From an uncultured Oscillospiraceae bacterium (GTDB lineage Bacteria; Bacillota; Clostridia; Oscillospirales; Oscillospiraceae), in assembly GCA_900754965.1 (NCBI GenBank), contig CAAEEO010000051.1:1-64000 (forward strand): 64,000 nucleotides of DNA, written 5' to 3'. Position 1 is the stretch's first letter, and every line of letters begins with the position of its first letter. Below the pieces are notes generated by a model. That model saw only the letters and a list, made by a program, of their open reading frames with translations, was not told the origin of the DNA and did not search any database. Position numbers and translations under genes: made by a program. This document shows, in pieces, positions 50,591 to 60,827 of this stretch.

Positions 50591-50605
50591 TATAATAGAT
50601 CTATT
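50591..50605 (+). promoter_or_regulatory. -10 box and palindrome before the P-type ATPase
   Basis: TATAAT (50591-50596) overlaps the 12-bp perfect palindrome AATAGATCTATT (50594-50605), a position suited to a repressor. The -35 region is poor. Placement is inferred from the gap of about 40 bp to the ATG. Confidence 0.4.
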
Positions 50606-50637
50606 GGTAAATTTTCTCACACAAAGGCAGATGACAC

Positions 50638-53046
50638 ATGAATCATAAACGAACAAATGCAGCCCCTTCCCCCCGACAAACGGAGCGGAGGCCTTATCCC
50701 AATCTTCGGGTCTCTCCGGAACAGGGTCTAAGCAGTGAACAGGCCCGGCAGCTGCTGGCAGACGGATGGGGCAACACCCCCGTCGAGGCCCCCACCAAAA
50801 GCGATAAAGAGATCATTCGGGAAAATATTTTCACCTACTTCAACCTCATCTTCGTCGTTCTGGCCGTCTGCCTGTTTCTGGTCGGCGACTGGAAAAACAC
50901 CACCTTCCTGTTTGTGGTGGCCGCCAATGCCGGGATCGGCATTTTTCAGCAGATCCGCTCCAAGCGCGCCATCGAAAAACTGACACTGCTTTCAGAAAGT
51001 CACGCCAGCGTCATTCGGGACGGGCAAGTAGTCTCTATCCCCGTGCATGAACTGGTCCGGGGCGACATCGTGCAGCTGTCTGCCGGCAATCAGATTCCTG
51101 CCGACGCCCTGCTCCTGTCCGGGCAGGTTCAGGTCAATGAGGGGCTGATCACCGGCGAGGCGGACGCCATCCACAAAAAATCCGGCGACACCCTGCTGTC
51201 CGGCAGTTTCATTATTTCCGGGCAGTGCCGCTGCCGCCTGGAACTGGTGGGCGCGGATTCCTATGCCGCCCGCCTGACACTGGCCGCCAAACGAGACGGC
51301 GGACAGGCGCAAAAATCGGAGATGATGCGCTCCCTGGACCGACTGATTCGGTTCATCGGCGTGGCGCTCATCCCGATCAGCATCGCCCTGTTTTACAACC
51401 AGTATGTCCGGCAGGACATGGAGATCGGTCAGGCTGTGGCCTCCACAGTGGCCGCTCTGATCGGCATGATTCCCGAAGGACTGTTCCTGCTGACCTCTGT
51501 GGCACTGGCTGTTTCCGTGATCCGTCTGGCGCAAAACCGCACCCTGATCCACGAAATGAATGCCATTGAAACACTGGCACGGGTGGATGTGCTGTGCGTG
51601 GATAAAACCGGCACCATCACCAGCCCGGAAATGCAGGTGCGGGAAACCAAATCCCTGACCGATACGGACCCCGCCCCGATTTTATCTGCTTTTTACGCCG
51701 CCATGCCCGCCGATAACGATACCGCCCGGGCCATTCAGTCCAGTTTCCCCCACGCGCCCAGTTGGAAAGCGGTTTCCACTGTCCCCTTTACTTCCGCAGC
51801 AAAGTGGAGCGCCGTCACCTTTGCCGAGCAGGGCAGCTATGTCCTTGGTGCTCCGGAATACATTCTGGGCGATCAGTTCCCCACCATAGAGCCGCTGACG
51901 GCACCTTACGCACAAACCGGATGCCGGGTTCTGCTGCTGGCAGCTTGTGCCGGAGCATCAGAGGGAAACCTGACCGGGCCGATCCGTCCTTTGGCACTGG
52001 TGGTTCTGGAAAACCCCATTCGGGAAAATGCGCCCCAGGTCTTTCAATATTTCCGGGACCAGGGTGTGGCCATTAAAGTCATCTCCGGCGACAGTCCCGT
52101 GACTGTTTCTGCTGTGGCTGCCCAGGCAGGGATTGCCGGTGCAGAGCACTGGGTAGATGCCCGGACGCTCACCTCCGAGGAGCTGATTCGCCAGGCCATT
52201 GGCCAGTATACCGTCTTCGGCCGGGTGGCTCCCAATCAGAAACAACAAATCGTCCGCGCACTGCAAAATGCCGGGCACACCGTTGCCATGACAGGAGACG
52301 GTGTCAACGATGTCCTGGCGCTGAAAGATGCTGACTGCGGCATCGCCATGGCATCCGGCGCCGAGGCCGCCAGCCAGGTGGCGCAGCTGGTGCTGCTGGA
52401 CAGCGATTTTGCCGCCATGCCCAAAGTCGTTGCCGAAGGGCGGCGGGTCATCAACAACATTCAGCGGGCCTCTGCCCTGTATCTGGTGAAGAACCTGCTG
52501 TCCTTCTTCCTGGCGCTGATCTCTCTGTTCGCCGCAGTGCCTTACCCCTTTGTTCCCATCCAGCTTACGCTGATTTCCGCCCTGACCATCGGGATTCCCT
52601 CCTTCTACCTGGCATTGGAACCGAACCACGACCTGGTCAAGGGGAAATTCATGCACAATGTGATGCGCCGCTCCCTGCCCGGGGGATTGACCGCCATTCT
52701 GGTGATTTTGTATGCAGAACTGTTCACCTACGCCACCGGACTGACCTTAGGAGAGCTTTCCACCATTTGCGTGGCGCTGATGACCATCAACGGTCTTACC
52801 GTGATCTATTATGCCGCTCGACCGCTGAACAAGCGACGGATTGCGCTGATCCTCACCATGGGCGCGGCAGCCGTGATTGCCATGTTCTCTATGCCGAAAC
52901 TGTTTTCACTGGCTCCCCTGTCCTTCTCCGGTTGGTTGGTGCTCATTGCCCTGTGTCTGCTGGTCTATCCTTTCCAGACCACATTTGAAAACCTGTTCAG
53001 CAAATTCTCCGCTTTGCGGGAACGCCGTCAGGCAAAAAAAGCATAA
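50638..53046 (+). CDS. CtpE-like cation-transporting P-type ATPase
   Basis: An 802-residue P-type ATPase. It has TGEA in the actuator domain (172-175), TM4 motif MIPEGL (277-282), the phosphorylated Asp322 in DKTGTIT and the hinge TGDGVNDVLALKDADCG. There are about eight to ten helices and no N-terminal heavy-metal domain. The IPEGL motif and the sequence around it resemble CtpE, a mycobacterial calcium-uptake pump, more than CopA or KdpB; Ca2+ or Mg2+ transport is inference. It is alone, with an operator-like palindrome on its -10 box. Confidence 0.85.
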   Translation: MNHKRTNAAPSPRQTERRPYPNLRVSPEQGLSSEQARQLLADGWGNTPVEAPTKSDKEIIRENIFTYFNLIFVVLAVCLFLVGDWKNTTFLFVVAANAGIGIFQQIRSKRAIEKLTLLSESHASVIRDGQVVSIPVHELVRGDIVQLSAGNQIPADALLLSGQVQVNEGLITGEADAIHKKSGDTLLSGSFIISGQCRCRLELVGADSYAARLTLAAKRDGGQAQKSEMMRSLDRLIRFIGVALIPISIALFYNQYVRQDMEIGQAVASTVAALIGMIPEGLFLLTSVALAVSVIRLAQNRTLIHEMNAIETLARVDVLCVDKTGTITSPEMQVRETKSLTDTDPAPILSAFYAAMPADNDTARAIQSSFPHAPSWKAVSTVPFTSAAKWSAVTFAEQGSYVLGAPEYILGDQFPTIEPLTAPYAQTGCRVLLLAACAGASEGNLTGPIRPLALVVLENPIRENAPQVFQYFRDQGVAIKVISGDSPVTVSAVAAQAGIAGAEHWVDARTLTSEELIRQAIGQYTVFGRVAPNQKQQIVRALQNAGHTVAMTGDGVNDVLALKDADCGIAMASGAEAASQVAQLVLLDSDFAAMPKVVAEGRRVINNIQRASALYLVKNLLSFFLALISLFAAVPYPFVPIQLTLISALTIGIPSFYLALEPNHDLVKGKFMHNVMRRSLPGGLTAILVILYAELFTYATGLTLGELSTICVALMTINGLTVIYYAARPLNKRRIALILTMGAAAVIAMFSMPKLFSLAPLSFSGWLVLIALCLLVYPFQTTFENLFSKFSALRERRQAKKA

Positions 53047-53067
53047 CGGATTGCCCCATTGCAGTAC

Positions 53068-53108
53068 AAAAAAATCCGATGGACAGTTTGTCCATCGGAT
53101 TTTTTTCG
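53068..53108. terminator. Bidirectional terminator between the ATPase and guaB
   Basis: AAAAAAATCCGATGGACA paired with TGTCCATCGGATTTTTTT, loop GTT. It ends both the ATPase gene and the purine operon. Confidence 0.88.
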
Positions 53109-53114
53109 TTTCTC

Positions 53115-54617
53115 TTACTTCACATTGCTGGTATTGCGCAGGGTGACATCATGGTAGCCGCCCTCCACGATACTGGTTGCGGAAACCACCGTCAGCTTGG
53201 CCTCTTTCTGCAGGGCCGGAATGGTAATCACGCCGCAGTTGCACATGGTAGATTTCACCTTGTACAGGCTCTTCTCCACGTTCTCATGCAGGCTGCCGGC
53301 GTAGGTGACATAGGAGTCCACGCCTTCCTCGAACTGCAGGCCGGACTTGCCGCCCACATCGTAACGCTGCCAGTTCCGGGCGCGGTTGGAGCCTTCGCCC
53401 CAGTACTCTTTGACATACTGGCCGTTGACCATCAGTTTGGGGGTGGGGCTTTCGTCGAACCGGGCAAAGTAACGGCCCAGCATCAGGAAGTCTGCGCCCA
53501 TGGCCAGTGCCAGGGTCATGTGATGGTCGTACACAATGCCGCCATCGGAGCAGATGGGCACATAGATGCCGGTCTTGGCATAGTACTCATCCCGGGCAGC
53601 TGCCACTTCAATCAGAGCGGTAGCCTGGCCGCGGCCGATGCCCTTTGTCTCACGGGTGATGCAGATAGAACCGCCGCCGATACCGACTTTCACAAAGTCT
53701 GCGCCGGCCTCTGCCAGGAACAGGAATCCATCTTTATCCACCACGTTGCCGGCGCCAATCTTCACGGTGTCGCCGTAGTGCTCACGCACCCAGTCGATGG
53801 TCTTTTTCTGCCAGCAGGAGTAGCCCTCGGAAGAGTCGATGCACAGCACATCAGCGCCGGCTGCCACCAGAGCAGGAATCCGCTCAGCGTAGTCACGGGA
53901 GTTGATGCCCGCGCCCACCATGTAGCGTTTCTCCTTATCCAGCATTTCCAGGGGATTTTCCTTGTGGCTTGCGTAGTCCTTGCGGAATACAAAGTACATC
54001 AGGTTGCCGTTGTCATCCACAATGGGCAGTGCGTTCAGCTTGTGATCCCAGATAATATCGTTGGCCTCTTTCAGCGTGGTGGTAGCACGGCCGGTGACCA
54101 GCTTTTCCAGGGGAGTCATGAACTCCTTGACCTTCACATCGGTGGACATCCGGCTGACGCGGTAGTCCCGGCTGGTAACGATGCCCAGCAGCTTGCCGTT
54201 GGCGGAGCCATCATGGGTAACGGCCACAGTAGAATAACCGTTCCGCTCTTTCAGATCCAGGATATCTGCCAGGGTGTGCTCAGGCGTCACATTGGAGGCG
54301 CTGACCACGAAACCGGACTTGTAGTTCTTCACGCGGGCAACCATGGCTGCCTCGTCCTCAATGGACTGAGAGCCATAGATGAAGGACAGACCGCCCTCTT
54401 TTGCCAGTGCAATGGCCAGTGTGTCATCGGACACGGACTGCATGATGGCGGAAGTCATGGGAATATTCAGAGAGATTGCAGGTTCCTCTCCCCGTTTGAA
54501 ACGCACCAGCGGGGTCTTCAAAGACACGTTGGCGGGAACGCATTCCTCGGAAGTATATCCGGGAATCAGCAGAAATTCGTTAAAAGTACGGGACGGTTCG
54601 TTGTAGTAATAAGCCAT
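53115..54617 (-). CDS. guaB: IMP dehydrogenase
   Basis: A 500-residue enzyme: IMP to XMP, the entry to guanine nucleotides. A CBS pair lies about residues 95-215 (NGYSTVAVTHDG, then MTPLEKLVTGRATTTLKEAN). The catalytic Cys is in GIGGGSICITRETKG, followed by SDGGIVYDHHMTLALAMGA. The flap Arg-Tyr pair is in NWQRYDVGG. The active-site loop reads GGGSICITR where most bacteria have GPGSICTTR, the form of a clostridial subgroup. It lies 27 bp after purL as the last gene of the operon. Confidence 0.95.
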   Translation of the reverse strand: MAYYYNEPSRTFNEFLLIPGYTSEECVPANVSLKTPLVRFKRGEEPAISLNIPMTSAIMQSVSDDTLAIALAKEGGLSFIYGSQSIEDEAAMVARVKNYKSGFVVSASNVTPEHTLADILDLKERNGYSTVAVTHDGSANGKLLGIVTSRDYRVSRMSTDVKVKEFMTPLEKLVTGRATTTLKEANDIIWDHKLNALPIVDDNGNLMYFVFRKDYASHKENPLEMLDKEKRYMVGAGINSRDYAERIPALVAAGADVLCIDSSEGYSCWQKKTIDWVREHYGDTVKIGAGNVVDKDGFLFLAEAGADFVKVGIGGGSICITRETKGIGRGQATALIEVAAARDEYYAKTGIYVPICSDGGIVYDHHMTLALAMGADFLMLGRYFARFDESPTPKLMVNGQYVKEYWGEGSNRARNWQRYDVGGKSGLQFEEGVDSYVTYAGSLHENVEKSLYKVKSTMCNCGVITIPALQKEAKLTVVSATSIVEGGYHDVTLRNTSNVK

Positions 54618-54644
54618 GGTGGTCCACTCCTTCTGTTATTTTTC

Positions 54645-57600
54645 TTATTGGAAGTATTTCACTGCAGATTCAAACATCTGCATATCGTAATTTCCAGGCA
54701 CGTTCAGGTACAGTCCGTGGTCTTTCCGCTCGGAATGGCCCATCTTGCCGAACACCCGTCCATCCGGGGAGGTGATGCCCTCGATGGCGTACATGGAATG
54801 GTTGGGATTATAGCTTACATCAGCGGTGGGCAGTTCGTCAAGACCCACATACTGGGTAGCGATCTGGCCGCGCTCTGCCAGCTGACGGATCAGCTCCTCC
54901 GGTGCGATGAAACGGCCCTCACCGTGGGAGATGGGCACATTGTAAATCTCGCCGGGCTGGGTCGCTGCCAGCCAGGGGGATTTATTGGAGGCAATCCGGG
55001 TGCGGACGATCCGGGACTGATGGCGGCCGATGGTATTGAATGTCAGGGTGGGACAATCGGCATCCGTGTCGATGATTTCGCCATAGGGGACCAGACCCAG
55101 TTTGATCAGCGCCTGGAATCCGTTGCAGATACCGGCCATCAGACCGTCCCGCTGTTTCAGTAGTTCATGGACGGCGTCCTTCACCTGTGCATTCCGGAAG
55201 AATGCCGTGATGAATTTTGCAGAACCATCGGGTTCGTCGCCGCCGGAGAATCCGCCGGGAATGAAGATGATCTGTGCATTGGCCACAGCCTTTGCAAAGT
55301 ACTCCACGCTCTCTGCAATCGCAGACGGGGTCAGGTTCCGCACCACCACAATCTCAGGGTCCGCGCCGGCATCCCGCAGAGCTTTCGCCGTGTCATACTC
55401 GCAGTTGGTACCGGGGAACACGGGAATCAGCGCTTTGGGTTTTGCCACATGGACTGCCGGTGCCGGACGGCTTTCTGCCTGGAAGGTAAAGGCAGGAATC
55501 TCCTCCTTCTCCATTGCCAGATTGCAGGGATACACCGGCTCCAGTTTATTTTCATAGACTTCCAACAGTTCCGGCAGTGCCAGCGTTTCATTGCCCCAGG
55601 TCATGGTCTGTTCCTCGGTCGTCGTGCCAAGCACCAGACCAACAGGCTCCACACCCTCGGCCAGTTCCACCACGAATGCGCCGTAACGGTAGCCGAACAG
55701 CGTTTCCATGGGCACCTGCTCAAAGCGGAATCCCAGGAGGTTTCCAAAGCTCATTTTCATCACGGCCTCAGCCACACCGCCAAATCCAGGGGTGTAAACA
55801 GCCAGTGCCTTTCCGGTGGAGGTCAGGGCGTAAACCTGGTCAAACAGCGCCTTGAGGGATTCCACAACGGGCAGACCCTCTTCATCGTATTCCGGCTGGA
55901 GCAGAACCACCTGATGGCCTGCGCCCTTGAATTCGTTGGAAACAATGTTTTCCACCTGCTCCGTGGTGACTGCAAAAGACACCAGCGTGGGCGGAACGGT
56001 CAGATGCTCAAAGGTACCGGACATGGAGTCCTTGCCGCCGATAGCCGCCACATGCAGCTGTTTCTGTGCCATAAAAGCACCCAGCAATGCGGAGAAAGGC
56101 TTGCCCCAACTCCGGGAGTCCTGCCCCGGTTTCTCGAAATATTCCTGGAAACTCAGGTACACATCTTCAAACTTGGCGCCGGTGGCAACCAGTTTGGACA
56201 CAGACTCCACCACTGCCAGAAATGCAGAGTGGTAGGGGCTGTTTTCTGCGATATAGGGGTTATAGCCCCAGGCCATCAGGGAACAGGTATCCGTATGTTT
56301 CTGCTCCACAGAAACTTTGTGGACCATGGCCTGAATGGGGGTGTGCTGATGTTTTCCGCCAAAAGGCATGAGCACTGTTCCGGCGCCGATGGTAGCGTCA
56401 AACCGCTCGCTCAGGCCGCGCTTGGAGCAGACATTCAGATCTCCCGCCAGCGCGGTGTACCCGGCTTTGAAATCCCCGGGGATCTCTTTGCCCCATGCCT
56501 TGGGGGCTGCGGGACGGATATCGATATGTTTCTCTGCACCATTGGTATCCAGGAATGCACGGGAAACATCCACAATGGTCTTGCCGTTCCAGGTCATGGT
56601 CAGCCGGGGCTCGGCTTTGACTACGGCAATTCTGGAAACTTCCAGGTTCTCCTGCTCTGCCAGGCGGCAGAAAGCAGCCTCGCCCTCTGCGGCGACCACC
56701 ACAGCCATCCGCTCCTGAGACTCGGAAATGGCCAGTTCCGTGCCGTCCAGACCCTCATATTTTTTGGGGACCATGTTCAAATCAATTTCCAGGCCGTCTG
56801 CCAGTTCGCCCACGGCCACAGACACGCCGCCTGCGCCGAAGTCGTTGCAGCGCTTGATGAGGCGGGAAGCCTGGGGATTGCGGAACAGACGCTGCAGTTT
56901 CCGCTCTTCCGGTGCGTTGCCCTTCTGCACTTCCGCGCCGCAGCTTTCCAGAGACTGCACCGTGTGGGACTTGGAGGAACCAGTTGCGCCGCCGCAGCCG
57001 TCACGACCGGTACGCCCGCCCAGGAGCAGCACCACATCGCCCGCTGCCGGACGCTCCCGGCGCACATTTTCTGCAGGCGCAGCCGCGATCACTGCACCAA
57101 TCTCCATGCGTTTAGCAGCATAGCCGCTGTGATACAGCTCGTCCACCTGGCCGGTGGCAAGACCGATCTGGTTGCCATAGGAAGAGTAGCCTGCAGCAGC
57201 AGTGGTGACGATTTTCCGCTGGGGCAGCTTGCCCTCCAGCGTTTCTTCCACCGGTTTCAGGGGATCTGCCGCGCCGGTGACGCGCATAGCGCCGTACACA
57301 TAGCTGCGGCCGGACAGAGGATCTCGGATTGCGCCGCCGATACAGGTGGCAGCGCCGCCGAACGGCTCGATTTCCGTGGGGTGGTTATGGGTCTCGTTCT
57401 TGAACAGGAGCAGCCAGTCTTCTTTCTTGCCCTCAATCTCCACCTGGATCTTTACAGTGCAGGCGTTGATTTCCTCAGACTCGTCCAGTTTATCCAATTC
57501 CCCGATGGAACGGAGATATTTCACGGCAATGGTACCCATATCCATCAGCGTCACCGGTTTTTTCCGGCCGATCTCCTGGCGGGTAGCCAAATACTCCTCA

Positions 57601-58334
57601 TAGGCCCGTTTCAGCAGCGGATCTTCAAACTCCACATGATCGATGATGGTGTTGAAGGTGGTGTGCCGGCAGTGGTCGGACCAGTAGGTATCGATCATCT
57701 TGATTTCTGTGATGGTGGGGTCCCGATCCTCAGAACGGAAGTACTCCTGGCAGCAGCGAATGTCGCCAAAGTCCATAGCCAGACCGTTTTCTGCAATGAA
57801 AGCCTGCAGGCCTGCCTCGTCCAGCTGATTGAACCCGGTCAGGGTGCGGACAGACTCCGGAATGTCGTACTGGACCTGGAGGGTCTCCACCGGGTCCAGA
57901 GAGGCCTCACGGCTCTCCACAGGGTTGATGACATATTTCCGCACTGCAGCGACCTGCTCCTCGGTCAAATCACCGAACAGCACATACACCTTTGCCGTAC
58001 GCACCACGGGCCGCTCCCCCTGGGAGATGATCTGGATGCACTGAGCCGCGCTGTCTGCCCGCTGGTCATACTGACCGGGCAGATACTCCACAGCAAACAT
58101 TGCTCCATCCATTTCCGGAAGGGTCTCGTAAGTCACATCCTGCTGAGGTTCGGAAAAGACCGTTCCCACAGCGTAATCGAACAGAGATCTGTCAATATTT
58201 TCCACATCATAGCGGTTGAACAGACGCACATCGGTCAGTTCCCGGATTCCCAGGAATGCCCGCAGTTCCTCTTTCAGAGAATCTGCCGCATGGCGCAGTC
58301 CCGGTTTCTTTTCAACATATACGCGATATACCAT
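54645..58334 (-). CDS. purL: Phosphoribosylformylglycinamidine synthase, single chain
   Basis: A 1229-residue fused enzyme (FGAR to FGAM). The synthetase part includes SDHCRHTTFNT and NETHNHPTEIEPFGGAATC; the glutaminase domain occupies the last 270 residues with PGTNCEYDTA, PGGFSGGDEPDGSAKF and the nucleophile Cys in MAGICNGFQALI. Many Firmicutes split this into purS, purQ and purL; here it is one chain. ATG 58334 follows GGAGAGGTG. purD ends 4 bp upstream. Confidence 0.96.
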   Translation of the reverse strand: MVYRVYVEKKPGLRHAADSLKEELRAFLGIRELTDVRLFNRYDVENIDRSLFDYAVGTVFSEPQQDVTYETLPEMDGAMFAVEYLPGQYDQRADSAAQCIQIISQGERPVVRTAKVYVLFGDLTEEQVAAVRKYVINPVESREASLDPVETLQVQYDIPESVRTLTGFNQLDEAGLQAFIAENGLAMDFGDIRCCQEYFRSEDRDPTITEIKMIDTYWSDHCRHTTFNTIIDHVEFEDPLLKRAYEEYLATRQEIGRKKPVTLMDMGTIAVKYLRSIGELDKLDESEEINACTVKIQVEIEGKKEDWLLLFKNETHNHPTEIEPFGGAATCIGGAIRDPLSGRSYVYGAMRVTGAADPLKPVEETLEGKLPQRKIVTTAAAGYSSYGNQIGLATGQVDELYHSGYAAKRMEIGAVIAAAPAENVRRERPAAGDVVLLLGGRTGRDGCGGATGSSKSHTVQSLESCGAEVQKGNAPEERKLQRLFRNPQASRLIKRCNDFGAGGVSVAVGELADGLEIDLNMVPKKYEGLDGTELAISESQERMAVVVAAEGEAAFCRLAEQENLEVSRIAVVKAEPRLTMTWNGKTIVDVSRAFLDTNGAEKHIDIRPAAPKAWGKEIPGDFKAGYTALAGDLNVCSKRGLSERFDATIGAGTVLMPFGGKHQHTPIQAMVHKVSVEQKHTDTCSLMAWGYNPYIAENSPYHSAFLAVVESVSKLVATGAKFEDVYLSFQEYFEKPGQDSRSWGKPFSALLGAFMAQKQLHVAAIGGKDSMSGTFEHLTVPPTLVSFAVTTEQVENIVSNEFKGAGHQVVLLQPEYDEEGLPVVESLKALFDQVYALTSTGKALAVYTPGFGGVAEAVMKMSFGNLLGFRFEQVPMETLFGYRYGAFVVELAEGVEPVGLVLGTTTEEQTMTWGNETLALPELLEVYENKLEPVYPCNLAMEKEEIPAFTFQAESRPAPAVHVAKPKALIPVFPGTNCEYDTAKALRDAGADPEIVVVRNLTPSAIAESVEYFAKAVANAQIIFIPGGFSGGDEPDGSAKFITAFFRNAQVKDAVHELLKQRDGLMAGICNGFQALIKLGLVPYGEIIDTDADCPTLTFNTIGRHQSRIVRTRIASNKSPWLAATQPGEIYNVPISHGEGRFIAPEELIRQLAERGQIATQYVGLDELPTADVSYNPNHSMYAIEGITSPDGRVFGKMGHSERKDHGLYLNVPGNYDMQMFESAVKYFQ

Positions 58335-58338
58335 CTCT

Positions 58339-59613
58339 TCACCTCTCCGCCTGAGATGCCTGCAAAGCGCGGGCACCGATATCATGTCTATAAAAGGCAT
58401 TGTCAAAATGGACTTTCTCCACCTGGGCATAGGCCTCGTCAATGGCGCCCCGGAGAGTATCCGCCGTGGCCACCACGCCTAGCACTCTGCCGCCGCTGGT
58501 CAGCAGATGACCGTTCTCTTCTTTGGCACCGGCCACATAGACCTGTGCAGTCAGATCGGCATCCATGGTGATTTCAAAGCCTTTTTCGTAATGCTCGGGA
58601 TATCCCTCACTGGCCATGACCACGCAGCAGGCACTCCGATTGGCAAACCGGACTTCCGTGTCTGCCAGGGTGCCGTTGGCGCAGGCCTGCATTACGGTGA
58701 GCAGATCACTTTCCAACAGAGGCAGTACTACCTGGGTCTCCGGATCACCGAAACGGCAGTTATACTCGATTACTTTCGGGCCGTTGGGCGTGAGCATCAA
58801 ACCAAAATACAGACAGCCCCGGAATGTGCGGCCTTCTGCATTCATCGCCCGGATGGTGGGCAGGAAAATCTGCTCCATGCACTGCTGTGCGATTTCCGGG
58901 GTATAGTAGGGATTGGGCGCAATGGTTCCCATTCCGCCGGTGTTCAGTCCCTCATCTCCATCGTGGGCACGCTTGTGGTCCATAGACGACACCATGGGTA
59001 CCACTACCTTGCCGTCTGTAAAGGACAGAACGGACACTTCCGGCCCGGTGAGGAATTCCTCGATGACGATCTGGTTGCCGCTGTCACCGAACTTTTTCTC
59101 CTCCATAATGGTCCGCACCGCCTGCCGGGCCTCTTCCCGGTCCTGGGCGATAATGACGCCCTTACCCAGTGCCAGACCGTCTGCTTTGATCACAGCGGGC
59201 ATGGGTGCAGTTTCCAGGTACTCCAGTGCAGCCTGTTCCTCGGTAAACACCTCATAAGCTGCCGTGGGAATGCCATACTGTTTCATCAAATTTTTGGAGA
59301 ACACTTTGCTGCCCTCAATAATCGCCGCTGCACGATTGGGGCCAAAACAGGGCACGCCTGCCGCCTCCAGTGCATCCACCGCACCCAGGACCAGAGGGTC
59401 ATCCGGGGCAACCACAGCAAAATCAACAGCCTTCTCCTTGGCAAAAGCCACCATGCCGTCAATATCTTTCGCGCCGATATTCACGCAAACCGCATCCCTG
59501 GCAATGCCTCCATTGCCGGGCAATGCGTAAATTTCCGTCACTTCCGGGTTCTTTTTCAGACTCTGAATGATGGCGTGCTCCCGGCCGCCGCCGCCAATTA
59601 CCATAAGTTTCAT
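58339..59613 (-). CDS. purD: Phosphoribosylamine-glycine ligase
   Basis: A 424-residue ATP-grasp enzyme joining glycine to phosphoribosylamine. Motifs are MVIGGGGREHAI, LPGNGG, GLALGKGVI, VIEEFLTGPEVSVL, GLNTGGMGTIAPNPYYTP and EYNCRFGDPETQVVLP. ATG 59613 follows GACAGAGGGAG. It is spaced 22 bp from the AICAR transformylase gene and 4 bp from purL. Confidence 0.96.
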   Translation of the reverse strand: MKLMVIGGGGREHAIIQSLKKNPEVTEIYALPGNGGIARDAVCVNIGAKDIDGMVAFAKEKAVDFAVVAPDDPLVLGAVDALEAAGVPCFGPNRAAAIIEGSKVFSKNLMKQYGIPTAAYEVFTEEQAALEYLETAPMPAVIKADGLALGKGVIIAQDREEARQAVRTIMEEKKFGDSGNQIVIEEFLTGPEVSVLSFTDGKVVVPMVSSMDHKRAHDGDEGLNTGGMGTIAPNPYYTPEIAQQCMEQIFLPTIRAMNAEGRTFRGCLYFGLMLTPNGPKVIEYNCRFGDPETQVVLPLLESDLLTVMQACANGTLADTEVRFANRSACCVVMASEGYPEHYEKGFEITMDADLTAQVYVAGAKEENGHLLTSGGRVLGVVATADTLRGAIDEAYAQVEKVHFDNAFYRHDIGARALQASQAER

Positions 59614-59635
59614 GAATTACCGCTCCCTCTGTCAC

Positions 59636-60823
59636 TCAGTGGTGGAACAGGCGCATTCCGGTAAAGGCCATGACGATCCCGTACTTATTGCAGGTCTCAA
59701 TCACATGGTCATCCCGAATGCTGCCGCCCGGCTCCGCAATGTACTGTACGCCGCTCTTCCGCGCCCGCTCCACATTGTCCCCAAAGGGGAAGAATGCATC
59801 GGAACCAACGGTCACGCCGGTCTGGGTAGCAATCCAGGCTTTTTTCTCTTCCCGGGTCAGCGGTTCCGGTTTTACCTGGAACTTGGTCTGCCAGATTCCC
59901 TCTGCCAGCACATCTTCGTATTCATCGGACAGATACACATCGATGGCATTGTCCCGATCCGGACGGCGGATATCCTCCAAAAACTGGAGTGCCAACACTT
60001 TCGGATGCTGCCGCAGGTACCAGTTGTCTGCCTTATTGCCTGCCAGGCGGGTGCAGTGGATGCGGCTCTGCTGTCCGGCGCCCACGCCGATGGCCTGACC
60101 GTCCTTGACATAGCAGACGGAGTTGGACTGGGTGTATTTCAGGGTGATCAGAGACACGATCATGTCGATCTTAGCCTGCTCGGGCAGGTCTTTGTTCTCT
60201 GTGACGATATTTTCCAGCAGTTCCCGATCAATTTTGAAATTGTTTCTGCCCTGCTCAAAAGTGATGCCGAACACATCCTTATGCTCCTGCACGGCAGGCA
60301 CATAGTTGGGGTCGATTTTCACCACATTGTAGTTTCCTTTTTTCTTGGTCTTCAGGATTTCCAGTGCCTCAGGGGTGTAGTCCGGCGCAATGATGCCGTC
60401 GGACACTTCCTCTTTCAGATACCGGGCAGTGGCAGCATCACAGGTGTCGCTGAGCGCGGCCCAGTCGCCGTAGGAACACAGACGATCAGCGCCTCTGGCC
60501 CGAATATAGGCACAGGCGATGGGGCTCAGTTCTGCCTCCGGCGCTACAAAGTAGATCTGCCGGTCCACATCACTCAAGGGCAGGCCCACTGCCGCGCCGG
60601 CAGGGGACACATGCTTGAAGGATGCCGCAGCGGGCAGGCCCGTGGCCTCTTTCAGTTCTTTCACCAGCTGCCAGGAGTTGAATGCATCCATGAAGTTGAT
60701 GTAGCCGGGTTTCCCATTGAGCACCTCAATAGGCAGCTCCCGTCCGTCATTGACGTAGATGCTGGCCGGTTTCTGGTTGGGGTTGCAGCCGTATTTCAGT
60801 TCCAAAGTTTTCATACTCTCCAC
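59636..60823 (-). CDS. AICAR transformylase (PurH C-terminal domain as a separate enzyme)
   Basis: A 395-residue stand-alone phosphoribosylaminoimidazolecarboxamide formyltransferase that adds the formyl group from 10-formyl-THF to AICAR. It aligns only with the C-terminal part of PurH: KYGCNPNQKPASIY, ASFKHVSPAGAAVG, CSYGDWAALSD, TLKYTQSNSVCYVKDGQAIG and GSDAFFPFGDNVE; the N-terminal IMP cyclohydrolase domain is absent. The GTG at 60823 or, better placed, ATG 60814 starts it. A PurO-type IMP cyclohydrolase lies 4 bp upstream and completes the pathway. Confidence 0.93.
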   Translation of the reverse strand: MESMKTLELKYGCNPNQKPASIYVNDGRELPIEVLNGKPGYINFMDAFNSWQLVKELKEATGLPAAASFKHVSPAGAAVGLPLSDVDRQIYFVAPEAELSPIACAYIRARGADRLCSYGDWAALSDTCDAATARYLKEEVSDGIIAPDYTPEALEILKTKKKGNYNVVKIDPNYVPAVQEHKDVFGITFEQGRNNFKIDRELLENIVTENKDLPEQAKIDMIVSLITLKYTQSNSVCYVKDGQAIGVGAGQQSRIHCTRLAGNKADNWYLRQHPKVLALQFLEDIRRPDRDNAIDVYLSDEYEDVLAEGIWQTKFQVKPEPLTREEKKAWIATQTGVTVGSDAFFPFGDNVERARKSGVQYIAEPGGSIRDDHVIETCNKYGIVMAFTGMRLFHH

Positions 60824-60827
60824 CGCC

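Noticed and set aside
55167..58571. Plus-strand open frame of more than 1100 codons opposite purL
   Set aside because: A composition artefact of GC-rich third positions on the coding strand; no start signal and no recognisable domains, while purL is complete on the other strand.
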